Below are positions 4,749 through 11,124 of a DNA stretch of 11,124 bases, piece after piece. Positions within the stretch are counted from its first letter, which is position 1, and every line of letters begins with the position of its first letter. The notes below the pieces were generated by a model. It ran no database searches, was not told the DNA's origin, and was given only the letters and a program-made list of their open reading frames with translations. The stretch comes from Dehalococcoidales bacterium (lineage in GTDB: Bacteria > Chloroflexota > Dehalococcoidia > Dehalococcoidales > UBA3254), in contig JAFGOB010000082.1 of NCBI GenBank assembly GCA_016926695.1, positions 1 to 11,124 of the forward strand, written 5' to 3'. A program made the position numbers and the translations under genes.

Positions 4749-7403
4749 ATGACGACTGAGAAAGAGGTAAACCGGTTTGACGGCAATCACAGTCCCGATG
4801 GAAAGACCTTTACCGCCGCGGGAGCAGATAAGACCTGTATAAAGGGGATGGCTCTCGGGGGGCATGGGGCCATGCCAGCCTGCATAGATGTAAAAGACGG
4901 CAGGGTAATCAGAATCAGACCCTTTCACTTTGACTGGAAGTACGATAGGGAGGCACTTAATCCCTGGAAGATGGAGACCCGGGGGAAGGTCTGGAAGCCG
5001 ACCTGGAAAGTGGGATTAGCCCCTTTCAGCCTAGCTTATAAAAAACGCGTCTACTCTCCTAACAGGATCAAATATCCCCTCAAGAGGGTGGACTGGAATC
5101 CCGGTGGAGAGAGGAACACTCAGAACCGGGGTAAAAGCAAATACAGGAGAATTTCCTGGGATGAAGCCATCGATATAGTGGCCGGAGAAATCAGGCGGAT
5201 AATAGACAGGTACGGCCCTTATGCTATCCTGGCTCAAGCGGACGGCCATGCGGAATCAAAGATCGTTCACGCCGCGCATGGATGTCAATTCGAGCTGATG
5301 AAACTCCTGGGAGGATGCACTCTTCAGGTCAGGAATCCCGATAGCTGGGAAGGGTGGTACTGGGGCGCCAAGCATGTGTGGGGACTGTCCGGAAACGTGG
5401 GTGTCTATTTCCCTTTGACGAACCTGGTCAAGGATATTTGCGAGAATTCGGAGCTTCTCCTGATGTGGGGCGCCGATACCGAGACTACCTGCTGGGCTTA
5501 TACCTCGGGTCTTTCCAGCCTGATGTGCTATTTCTGGTCGGAGATCGGCATCAAGCAGATATACATCAGTCCGGACCTGAACTACGGTGCGGCTGTGCAC
5601 GCGGACAAGTGGATACCCATTTTGCCCAATACGGACGCGGCCTTGCAACTGGCCATAATTTATACCTGGCTGGTCGAAGATACCTGGGATAAGGAATACG
5701 TCGCCACGCATGCCGTCGGCCTGGACAAGGTGGCGGACTACGTGCTGGGCAAGGAGGACGGCATACCCAAGACGCCGGCCTGGGCATCCGCAAAGTGCGG
5801 TGTACCCGAATGGACCATCAAAGCACTGGCTCGGGATTGGGCCAAAAAGACGACCACCATCGAGCATTCTCTGGGCGGCGGCTTCATCCGCAGCGCCTAT
5901 TCAAGCGAGCCTGCCAGATTGGAGTGCATAATGCTGGGAATGCAGGGTCTGGGTAAGCCGGGGGTGCACCAGCATACCTGGCAGGCCGGGCTTCCAAGGC
6001 CCGCGGCCAGCATGCATAAGCTGCTGGCTCCTAACAAGATGAATGTGGCTACGAGGGGAAATATGTGGCATGTCTTTCCTCCTCCCGCCCAGTGTATACC
6101 CAAGACCCTGATACAGAAGGCTATTTTGAGCGATGAACCGATAAGTTGGTACGGCAGTCCGGCTATATGGGTGCCTACCGAGGACCAGTTTAAAAAGTAT
6201 ACCTATCCCATACCCGAAGAGCAGGGAGGAAGCCAAATTCATATGATCTGGAGCGATACCCCCTGCCGTACCACCTGCTGGAATGCGGGCAATGAGACTG
6301 TCGAAGCCTTCAGGAGCCCCAGGATCGAGACCATTATAGTACAGCATCCCTGGCTTGAAAACGATACCCTGATGGCCGATGTTATTCTGCCGGTCAGCAC
6401 CAAGCTCGAGCAGTCCGATTTCGGAATAGACCGTGATGCCCAGTATTCGTGTGTCTATCTTGAGGACAAGAGCATAGAACCTGTCGGCGAGGCCATGAGC
6501 GACTATGAAATAGTCTGCGCGGTGGCCAAAAAGCTGGGATTGTATGAGCCTTATACCCAGGGCAAGTCCGTCCAGGACTGGATCAAGGTGGCCTATGAAA
6601 ACGCCATGTCCCCTAACCTGGTCAAATGGGATGACCTGGTTGATAAAAAATATTTCCCTCTTCCCACTGCCCTGGACTGGGAAGACGACCCTGCCGGTAT
6701 GAGACAGTTTGCCGATGAACCCGAAAAGTATCCCCTGGAAACGCCTTCGGGTAAACTGGAATTTTATTCAGCGAGACTGGCTGAACATTTTCCCGATGAC
6801 ATGGAGAGACCTCCTGTACCGCACTGGATCGAAAAAAGCGAAATGCATGATGAGAGGCTATCCAGCCCGCGGGCTGAAAAGTATCCTCTGCTGATGATGT
6901 CAAACCACGGCCGCTGGCGGCATCACGCCCAGGGGGATGATATTTCCTGGACGAGGGAAATTCACACCTGCAAGGTCAGGGGTACGGACGGCTATATGTA
7001 TGAGCCGCTCTGGATCAATCCCGGCGAAGCGGCCAGGCGCGGCATACAAAGCGGCGATATCGTCAAGGTATTCAATGAAAGAGGGACTGTGCTGTGCGGG
7101 GCCTTCGTCACTGAAAGGGTAATGCCCCGTGTGGCGTACGTGGACCACGGCGCGAGAGTGGACTGGATTATCCCCGGCCAGGTTGACCGCGGAGGCGCCA
7201 TCAATCTGATATGCCCTTCCGGCATAGTGTCCAGGAACTGCGCCGGCGAAGCGACCAGCAGCTATCTTGTCCAGGTTGAAAAGCTTTCCCAGACTGAAAT
7301 GGAAGAATGGAGAAGAAATTACCCCGAGGCTTTCAGCAGGGATTATAATCCTTCCTCGGGACTGCGTTTTAATGCCTGGGTTGAAGATACGCCCCGGGCT
7401 TAG
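4749..7403 (+). CDS. Molybdopterin oxidoreductase, pyrogallol-transhydroxylase large-subunit type
   Basis: This 884-residue enzyme is of the DMSO-reductase superfamily with a bis-molybdopterin cofactor. The closest family I can recognise is the large subunit of pyrogallol-phloroglucinol transhydroxylase (about 875 residues). Shared features are NPDSWEGWYWG (196-206), DKEYVA (314-319), ADYVLGKEDGIPKT (329-342), EPVGEAMSDYEI (577-588) and the C-terminal DRGGAINL (813-820). Ser199 in NPDSW is the expected Mo ligand; Asp198, Trp200 and probably His167 match active-site residues of the known enzyme. The N-terminal region has only Cys30 and Cys45, not the four-cysteine Fe-S motif, as in the transhydroxylase. 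There is no Tat or secretion signal, so it should be cytosolic. I chose ATG 4749, which has GAGGGAG eight bases upstream, over the in-frame GTG at 4710. No Fe-S small subunit is adjacent. The exact substrate is unknown. Confidence 0.88.
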   Translation: MTTEKEVNRFDGNHSPDGKTFTAAGADKTCIKGMALGGHGAMPACIDVKDGRVIRIRPFHFDWKYDREALNPWKMETRGKVWKPTWKVGLAPFSLAYKKRVYSPNRIKYPLKRVDWNPGGERNTQNRGKSKYRRISWDEAIDIVAGEIRRIIDRYGPYAILAQADGHAESKIVHAAHGCQFELMKLLGGCTLQVRNPDSWEGWYWGAKHVWGLSGNVGVYFPLTNLVKDICENSELLLMWGADTETTCWAYTSGLSSLMCYFWSEIGIKQIYISPDLNYGAAVHADKWIPILPNTDAALQLAIIYTWLVEDTWDKEYVATHAVGLDKVADYVLGKEDGIPKTPAWASAKCGVPEWTIKALARDWAKKTTTIEHSLGGGFIRSAYSSEPARLECIMLGMQGLGKPGVHQHTWQAGLPRPAASMHKLLAPNKMNVATRGNMWHVFPPPAQCIPKTLIQKAILSDEPISWYGSPAIWVPTEDQFKKYTYPIPEEQGGSQIHMIWSDTPCRTTCWNAGNETVEAFRSPRIETIIVQHPWLENDTLMADVILPVSTKLEQSDFGIDRDAQYSCVYLEDKSIEPVGEAMSDYEIVCAVAKKLGLYEPYTQGKSVQDWIKVAYENAMSPNLVKWDDLVDKKYFPLPTALDWEDDPAGMRQFADEPEKYPLETPSGKLEFYSARLAEHFPDDMERPPVPHWIEKSEMHDERLSSPRAEKYPLLMMSNHGRWRHHAQGDDISWTREIHTCKVRGTDGYMYEPLWINPGEAARRGIQSGDIVKVFNERGTVLCGAFVTERVMPRVAYVDHGARVDWIIPGQVDRGGAINLICPSGIVSRNCAGEATSSYLVQVEKLSQTEMEEWRRNYPEAFSRDYNPSSGLRFNAWVEDTPRA

Positions 7404-7418
7404 CCGCTACATTTATAG

Positions 7419-7456
7419 ATCCGGGACCTGTGATAATATTATCACAGGTCCCGGAT
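7419..7456. terminator. Perfect 38-bp palindrome between convergent genes, probable bidirectional terminator
   Basis: Bases 7419-7437 are the exact reverse complement of 7438-7456: each arm is ATCCGGGACCTGTGATAAT read 5' to 3' on its own strand. It begins 15 bases after the Mo-gene stop and overlaps the last codons and stop of the minus-strand YkgJ-type gene. Either transcript would form a long stem. No T-tract follows on either side, so this is not a classical intrinsic terminator. Confidence 0.65.
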
Positions 7457-7933
7457 AACCTCCCATTTCGGTATCTCAAGTATATTACCATTGTCATCAA
7501 AACGGACGCGGGGCAGGATCGCTTCCAGTTTGTTCATGTCTATTTCGATGAACTCCGCAGGCCTTTCCGTTTTATCAAAGTTCCTTTTGTACCAGCATCT
7601 ATAGGGATTGAAAAATACACAGGTTTTGGGTTGCCTGGGGGTACCGTGCACCGTGCATTGGTTGGTCTCCTGGTCGAGCAGGCGGCAGACCTGTTCGATT
7701 AACAATTGCCAGCGTCCGTCGCTGTTCAGTATCATCTGGACGCCGTTAAAGCCGACAACATAACGGATGTAGTCCAGGTCCATGAAAGTGGCGGGAGTGG
7801 GGTGGGGAACCAGCAGTACCCGGCAGCACGCAGCGGAGCACCCGGCGCAGATATTTTCAGCGGCTATCTCGTGGAAATTTTTTTGCTGGTTATCATTTCC
7901 TTTTTCGCCGGTCTTGGGTTTGGCATTCTTCAT
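7442..7933 (-). CDS. YkgJ-family cysteine-cluster protein (putative metal-binding)
   Basis: This 163-residue soluble protein is of the YkgJ/UPF0153 type, annotated in databases as a zinc- or iron-chelating domain, biochemical role unknown. Eight cysteines stand in the family arrangement: Cys29, 32, 36 and 37 (CAGCSAACC), then Cys83 and Cys93 (VCRLL and QCTVHG), then Cys105 and Cys113 (TCVFFNPYRC). The first 25 residues are charged and Lys/Asn/Gln-rich, with no signal peptide. The ATG has AAGGAG about eight bases upstream, inside the end of the preceding gene, whose stop is only three bases away; the two are surely co-transcribed. The final codons and stop lie inside the 38-bp palindrome. It is the last gene of the minus-strand unit, and what it does for the DUF4157 protein is unknown. 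Confidence 0.85.
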   Translation of the reverse strand: MKNAKPKTGEKGNDNQQKNFHEIAAENICAGCSAACCRVLLVPHPTPATFMDLDYIRYVVGFNGVQMILNSDGRWQLLIEQVCRLLDQETNQCTVHGTPRQPKTCVFFNPYRCWYKRNFDKTERPAEFIEIDMNKLEAILPRVRFDDNGNILEIPKWEVIRDL

Positions 7934-7936
7934 TGT

Positions 7937-8872
7937 TCAATCTCCTTTGACTTCGGCCGGGTCGGGGCCGTAAAGGGTTTCAACCGGCTGGTCTTGCTCT
8001 GTTGTAGTTGGCTGAATATTCCAGCCTGCCAGCCAGTTTAGTTTCCCCTCTGCACGGAAGAATTCATCCAGCATATCAGCGGCTGAGTCCTTTTCTCCAA
8101 AGATCCACAGCCCCAGCATCAACCGGACCCGCGTATCCGGGTTCACTTCAGTCAATTTCACTTTGAAGAGTTCAGCGGAACCTGGTTCTTTACAACGGGC
8201 CAGGGTGCGGACAGCATGGCGGCTGATGCGGGGATTGGGATTATCCACGGATTGAAAAAGGGCTTTCCTGATCTTTTCCGGTCTTTCTTTGGAAAGGGAG
8301 TAGTACCACTTTACCGCCTCGATGGTTTCCTGGATACGGGCTGTTTCATCTTTGATAAAAGGATTCCCCTTCTCGTCGTAGTCATTAACAAGGAAGCTGC
8401 GTATCCCGGTTTCCCCCTCGGCTACCGTATAACCTGATTCGGGGATATAGCAACTGTAAGGTATATCCGGGGGTATCTTCTTTAGAAAAAGCAGTCCCCT
8501 TTCTCCGGCATGAAAGATGGGTATCACCTCACCTCCGCCGGGAACGGCCATGGCGGGATAGACAAAAGCGATCTCCAGTTTGCCGGCATCGAAGGGGCCT
8601 GACAGGCAGGTTTCCACCTGTATCGTGGTTATCTGTATAAACATGGCAGGTTGTCCCCCGACATCCCTTGAAAGCCAGGGTTTCAGGGCGCTGATATCCT
8701 CCGGCTTTACCGGTACGATACTGGATTCGTATTTCTCTACCTGCCCGACTACAATCCCATCTGCCCGCTCAACCAGTTTCCCAATAGTTTCATCCGTTCG
8801 CCCGGTCAGGTAGTCCATTATGGCCCCGGTATTATTGGAGATGGTTACCATCGGCTGTATTCTTGTACTCAA
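7937..8872 (-). CDS. Hypothetical protein with C-terminal HEAT-like repeats
   Basis: This 311-residue protein matches no named family that I recognise. Residues 28-135 look beta-rich, with a run such as ADGIVVGQVEKY followed by ITTIQVETCLSG, IAFVYPAM and ERGLLFLKKIP. This resembles a pattern seen in uncharacterised proteins where a barrel-like domain handles an extended partner. Residues about 196-285 form helical pairs resembling HEAT repeats (IRKALFQSVDNPNPRISRHA and VRLMLGLWIFGEKDSAADML). There is no signal peptide or membrane helix. The start is TTG at 8872: an in-frame stop lies upstream, AAGGGGG stands about eight bases before it, and the later ATG at 8851 has no ribosome site. The gene lies 67 bp after the DUF4157 gene and 3 bp before the YkgJ-type gene. 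A scaffold or chaperone-like role for its neighbours is only a guess. Confidence 0.7.
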   Translation of the reverse strand: MSTRIQPMVTISNNTGAIMDYLTGRTDETIGKLVERADGIVVGQVEKYESSIVPVKPEDISALKPWLSRDVGGQPAMFIQITTIQVETCLSGPFDAGKLEIAFVYPAMAVPGGGEVIPIFHAGERGLLFLKKIPPDIPYSCYIPESGYTVAEGETGIRSFLVNDYDEKGNPFIKDETARIQETIEAVKWYYSLSKERPEKIRKALFQSVDNPNPRISRHAVRTLARCKEPGSAELFKVKLTEVNPDTRVRLMLGLWIFGEKDSAADMLDEFFRAEGKLNWLAGWNIQPTTTEQDQPVETLYGPDPAEVKGD

Positions 8873-8939
8873 CTTCTTGTACCCCCTTGAGATTCACATA
8901 CCCTGACAGGGGATCCTTTCTCCTGTTCATTTTCCCGCT

Positions 8940-10772
8940 CTAATATGTAATAACATCCCTGGACGGCACCTGACCTATTTTGGTAGTGGTGCTCTGCACC
9001 AGGTCGTAGGTTATTTTGGTTACCTTACCATCAGCATCTTTAACTTCCTGACGGTTGTTAGTGGTGAAAGTGTGCCAGCCTTTATTGTCACGGTCCAGGG
9101 TTTTTGTCTGGAGGTCTGAGTATTTGGTCAGCCACTGCGTCTTGTCGCTGCCAAGCTGGGGATGGACCAGGTTGGACTTGAATTCATCCAGCACCATTTG
9201 CTCGGCCTCTGCCCGGGTATTTTTTGGTCCGAAATTACTGGTGGAAAGGTTGTTCTGTATGATATCTTCAGCTTCCCCGATGGAGATCTCGGCGGCATAT
9301 TTATAATCGTTGCCGTGTTCGTTTTCAGCGGCGGCATCCAGCTTTGACATAGCTGCGGAGATGTTTTCATAAACATCTACTCCGCTTTCGGGGGAGGTTG
9401 TTTTTTGAAGACCCGGACCCAGATGAAGCGGTTGGCTGTTTCCCTCAGAATGGTTCTGGGTGATAGACGGGTAAGCGGTGAACTGGGATTTCCCGTCTTC
9501 TCCCTTCTGTTCCTTGATATTATAGTTGAAACTGGGGGCAACGGCGCCTGACGGCCAGGGCGCAACTCCGCGTATTCCCTTTCTGTAGGTTGTTTCGAGA
9601 TTTTCGATAGTGGTGACGATGGAGGAATTAATGGCGCTGGGAACCGTTTTCCCTCCTTTTACGCCGGCGGATTCCTGGCTTGCTCCCCAGGATATTTCAC
9701 GGGACGGTTTGATGGTCCCGGGTGTCTCAGCCGCCCAGGATATCCTGGCGCCCGAGGGTATGGAAGAAACGCTCCAGCGGGATTCAAAGCCGGTATTAAC
9801 GGTCTGCCCCCACTCAACCCTATTTCGCTCCGGTTCCGGCGGCTGCCTGGTTATTTCGTTTTTTAACAGGGATGGCCGGGCATGAATGGCGTCATAGGAA
9901 TCTGTCTGCGGATTATTTTTTGCCTTCCTGGAGGATGCCTGTCTCCGGACAGGGACTGCTTCCTGCTGTATTACATGTGTAAGTTCGTGAGCAATCAGTT
10001 TACGTCCGTCTGTGGAGGCCGGATTGAACTCCCCCCGGCTGAAAAATACATCCTGTCCCCGCGTAAAGGCCCTGGCATTGATCCGGCGGTTCAAGCTGTC
10101 CGCTTCTGAATCAGTGTGTACGCGTACATCCCCGAAATCCGCTCCGAAAGCCCTCTCCATGGGCTCTCTGACGTCACCGGGGAGATTTTGCCCGCTTCCG
10201 CGGGCATCATTTATCCGTTTCTCCAGATTCTCCGGCACGGATGCGTATGGAGTTCTCCCAGCCTTCATCTCCAGTTCATCTTCTTCCTGGGGCTGTATTT
10301 CGGCTGCGGGTTTTGCCAGAGGCTCTTCCTCTGTTTCCTCCTTGCGGAGTATAGCGGAAATCGGTTTTGCCTGAAGCTCATCCTCTTCTTCGATGTTTGC
10401 CTCCCGGTTAACCGACTGCACTACCCTCTCAGCGACCTGGTCGGCTTCCCGTTCGTAAACATCGTCCGGCGAGCTGATATTCAATTCAGCCTGTACCTTC
10501 AAAGAATCGAGCAGCCTTTGTACATAGGTATTCCCGTAAGTCTGTTGAAGCTGGAGCATCAGATTAGTCCTTTTATTACTGGATTTTGAGTTCAGCAGCA
10601 GGGCCTCATGTCTTTTTGTTGGAGGCTGAAACGGGGTTTCTTTTTCCTGAATAGCCTCCTGCCCGGACTGATGGACAGGGCCGGAGACCTGTCCGGGGTT
10701 TACTTGAATACGATTGTGTTTTTGTTCAATGCTGTCTTGTTTGCGGTGATTGGCTTTTTCATAACTTTTCAT
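8940..10772 (-). CDS. DUF4157 (HExxH) protein of the type associated with extracellular contractile injection systems
   Basis: This 610-residue protein has three visible parts. Residues 66-120 hold the common leader of this family (LQLQQTYGNTYVQRLL, then DDVYEREADQVAERVV). Residues 126-170 are an acidic low-complexity stretch with repeated EEDELQ/EEDELEMK units. The DUF4157 domain spans about 172-270, containing FGDVRVHTDSEAD and the putative zinc-protease motif HELTH at 262-266. Residues 320-610 match nothing I know. DUF4157 is known to be enriched among cargo or toxin proteins near contractile injection systems; no sheath, tube or baseplate gene is present here. There is no signal peptide, consistent with loading into a particle instead of Sec export. 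I chose ATG 10772 over TTG 10814, because GGAGG stands six bases upstream. It is the first gene of the minus-strand unit. Confidence 0.85.
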   Translation of the reverse strand: MKSYEKANHRKQDSIEQKHNRIQVNPGQVSGPVHQSGQEAIQEKETPFQPPTKRHEALLLNSKSSNKRTNLMLQLQQTYGNTYVQRLLDSLKVQAELNISSPDDVYEREADQVAERVVQSVNREANIEEEDELQAKPISAILRKEETEEEPLAKPAAEIQPQEEDELEMKAGRTPYASVPENLEKRINDARGSGQNLPGDVREPMERAFGADFGDVRVHTDSEADSLNRRINARAFTRGQDVFFSRGEFNPASTDGRKLIAHELTHVIQQEAVPVRRQASSRKAKNNPQTDSYDAIHARPSLLKNEITRQPPEPERNRVEWGQTVNTGFESRWSVSSIPSGARISWAAETPGTIKPSREISWGASQESAGVKGGKTVPSAINSSIVTTIENLETTYRKGIRGVAPWPSGAVAPSFNYNIKEQKGEDGKSQFTAYPSITQNHSEGNSQPLHLGPGLQKTTSPESGVDVYENISAAMSKLDAAAENEHGNDYKYAAEISIGEAEDIIQNNLSTSNFGPKNTRAEAEQMVLDEFKSNLVHPQLGSDKTQWLTKYSDLQTKTLDRDNKGWHTFTTNNRQEVKDADGKVTKITYDLVQSTTTKIGQVPSRDVITY

Positions 10773-10825
10773 TTTTTCCTCCAGGCGATTTTCGGACCTG
10801 ATAATGGATAACAAATCACCAGACC

Positions 10826-10846
10826 GGTGTGAACAGGCACACCTGT
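10826..10846 (-). promoter_or_regulatory. Two overlapping, mutually exclusive hairpins in the DUF4157-gene leader
   Basis: GGTGTG (10826-10831) can pair with CACACC (10838-10843) across a six-base loop. Alternatively ACAGG (10833-10837) can pair with CCTGT (10842-10846) around CACA. The two folds share bases and cannot coexist. They sit at the predicted 5' end of the transcript, about 55-75 bases before the start codon, so they could be an RNA switch or simply an operator. Both stems are short. Confidence 0.3.
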
Positions 10847-10850
10847 AATA

Positions 10851-10856
10851 ATTATA
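10851..10856 (-). promoter_or_regulatory. Candidate -10 box for the DUF4157 operon
   Basis: A perfect TATAAT on the minus strand lies in a very AT-rich stretch about 80 bases upstream of the start codon. The hexamer 17 bases upstream (TGTTAT) is a poor -35, so the assignment rests mainly on the -10 and the position. Confidence 0.35.
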
Positions 10857-10940
10857 TTATTTGTATATATGATATAACATTAAGGTTAAGCACTGGTTAA
10901 TGCCGGGTAAAGTACCAGTTATGGGTTGTAGTTTAATTGT

Positions 10941-10985
10941 GAAGGCAATGAACCCACGTGATAACTCAGCCCTTCCCGCAATATT
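10941..10985. repeat. Direct repeat, copy 1
   Basis: This 45-bp unit matches 11048-11092 at 38 of 45 positions without gaps. It includes the 16-bp exact core CAATGAACCCACGTGA, which contains the palindrome CACGTG. The copies start 107 bp apart. It may be part of a family of non-coding dispersed repeats; no open reading frame is associated with it. Confidence 0.7.
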
Positions 10986-11047
10986 TTAAATGATAAGCTG
11001 GGTTTGTCATGGCGAGCCAAAGCAGGCAGCGGGGACCGCTACCCTAT

Positions 11048-11092
11048 GAAGTCAATGAACCCACGTGACAACTTATGCCTTCCCGCTATGTT
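11048..11092. repeat. Direct repeat, copy 2
   Basis: This is the second copy of the 45-bp unit. It is followed at 11102-11109 by GGTTCATT, the inverse of AATGAACC found in both copies. More copies may lie to the right of the window edge. Confidence 0.7.
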
Positions 11093-11124
11093 GTGGTGGT
11101 TGGTTCATTCAGAGCCTCACGAGG

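Larger units (their letters stand above)
10773..11124. other. Non-coding right edge: leader, promoter and direct repeats
   Basis: No gene is supported in this 352-bp stretch. From left to right it contains the leader of the DUF4157 gene with two alternative hairpins (10826-10846), an AT-rich stretch with a -10 candidate (10851-10856), and a pair of 45-bp direct repeats (10941-10985 and 11048-11092). Between the repeats lies a small hairpin AGCGG/CCGCT (11028-11040). Confidence 0.6.

Noticed and set aside
4720..4752. Ten-codon reading frame (MKLSLREQRK) whose stop overlaps the Mo-gene ATG as ATGA, like a coupled leader peptide
   Set aside because: It has no ribosome site of its own and no codon pattern of an attenuator peptide. 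In this purine-rich ribosome-site region the overlap is probably chance.
8901..8911. CCCTGACAGGG palindrome between the HEAT-like and DUF4157 genes as terminator or operator
   Set aside because: It is a short single site that as RNA would keep only three pairs, with no T-tract.
10773..10814. TTG 10814 as the start of the DUF4157 protein, adding 14 residues
   Set aside because: ATG 10772 has a near-consensus GGAGG site, and the added segment translates that site (RLEEK).
10941..11092. CRISPR array
   Set aside because: There are only two imperfect copies, a 62-bp spacing segment with no second spacer, and no cas genes.

Overview
The window comes from a prokaryote of moderate G+C content, most likely an anaerobe. 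It carries a TRAP transporter next to a molybdopterin enzyme of the pyrogallol-transhydroxylase type, and it has no oxygen-dependent catabolic genes. I lean towards Chloroflexota (Dehalococcoidia-like) or an anaerobic Firmicute. That rests on the gene mix and on a double-hairpin repeat at the left edge, and there is no phylogenetic marker in the window.

Layout. Positions 1-210 are non-coding, with a tandem hairpin element. A minus-strand aldo/keto reductase (211-1233) is divergent from a plus-strand transport cluster. The 392-bp gap between them holds a candidate promoter for each direction, a 65-bp element that can fold as a three-way junction, and a pair of 9-bp direct repeats just upstream of a perfect TATAAT. 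The plus-strand cluster is dctP-dctQ-dctM (1626-4590), with 1-base and 4-base gene overlaps. After 158 bp comes an 884-residue molybdopterin oxidoreductase (4749-7403). A perfect 38-bp palindrome at 7419-7456 separates this unit from three convergent minus-strand genes: a 610-residue DUF4157/HExxH protein (8940-10772), a HEAT-like repeat protein (7937-8872) and a YkgJ-type cysteine-cluster protein (7442-7933). Their transcription runs from the right edge leftward. The last ~310 bp are non-coding and contain a 45-bp direct repeat.

How the genes may work together. The TRAP system probably imports a small organic anion or a polar phenolic compound. The Mo enzyme downstream has the NPDSW motif expected to place a serine on molybdenum, and it lacks the N-terminal cysteine set for an Fe-S cluster. 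Both features match the large subunit of pyrogallol-phloroglucinol transhydroxylase. The aldo/keto reductase could act on a carbonyl intermediate, but only its position supports this. No ferredoxin-like small subunit is present. The minus-strand block is unrelated in theme: its DUF4157 protein is of the kind associated with extracellular contractile injection systems, and its C-terminal half is unrecognised. No injection-system structural genes are in the window.

The parts I find most likely to be undescribed are the orphan transhydroxylase-like enzyme coupled to a TRAP importer, and the DUF4157/HEAT-like/YkgJ operon.
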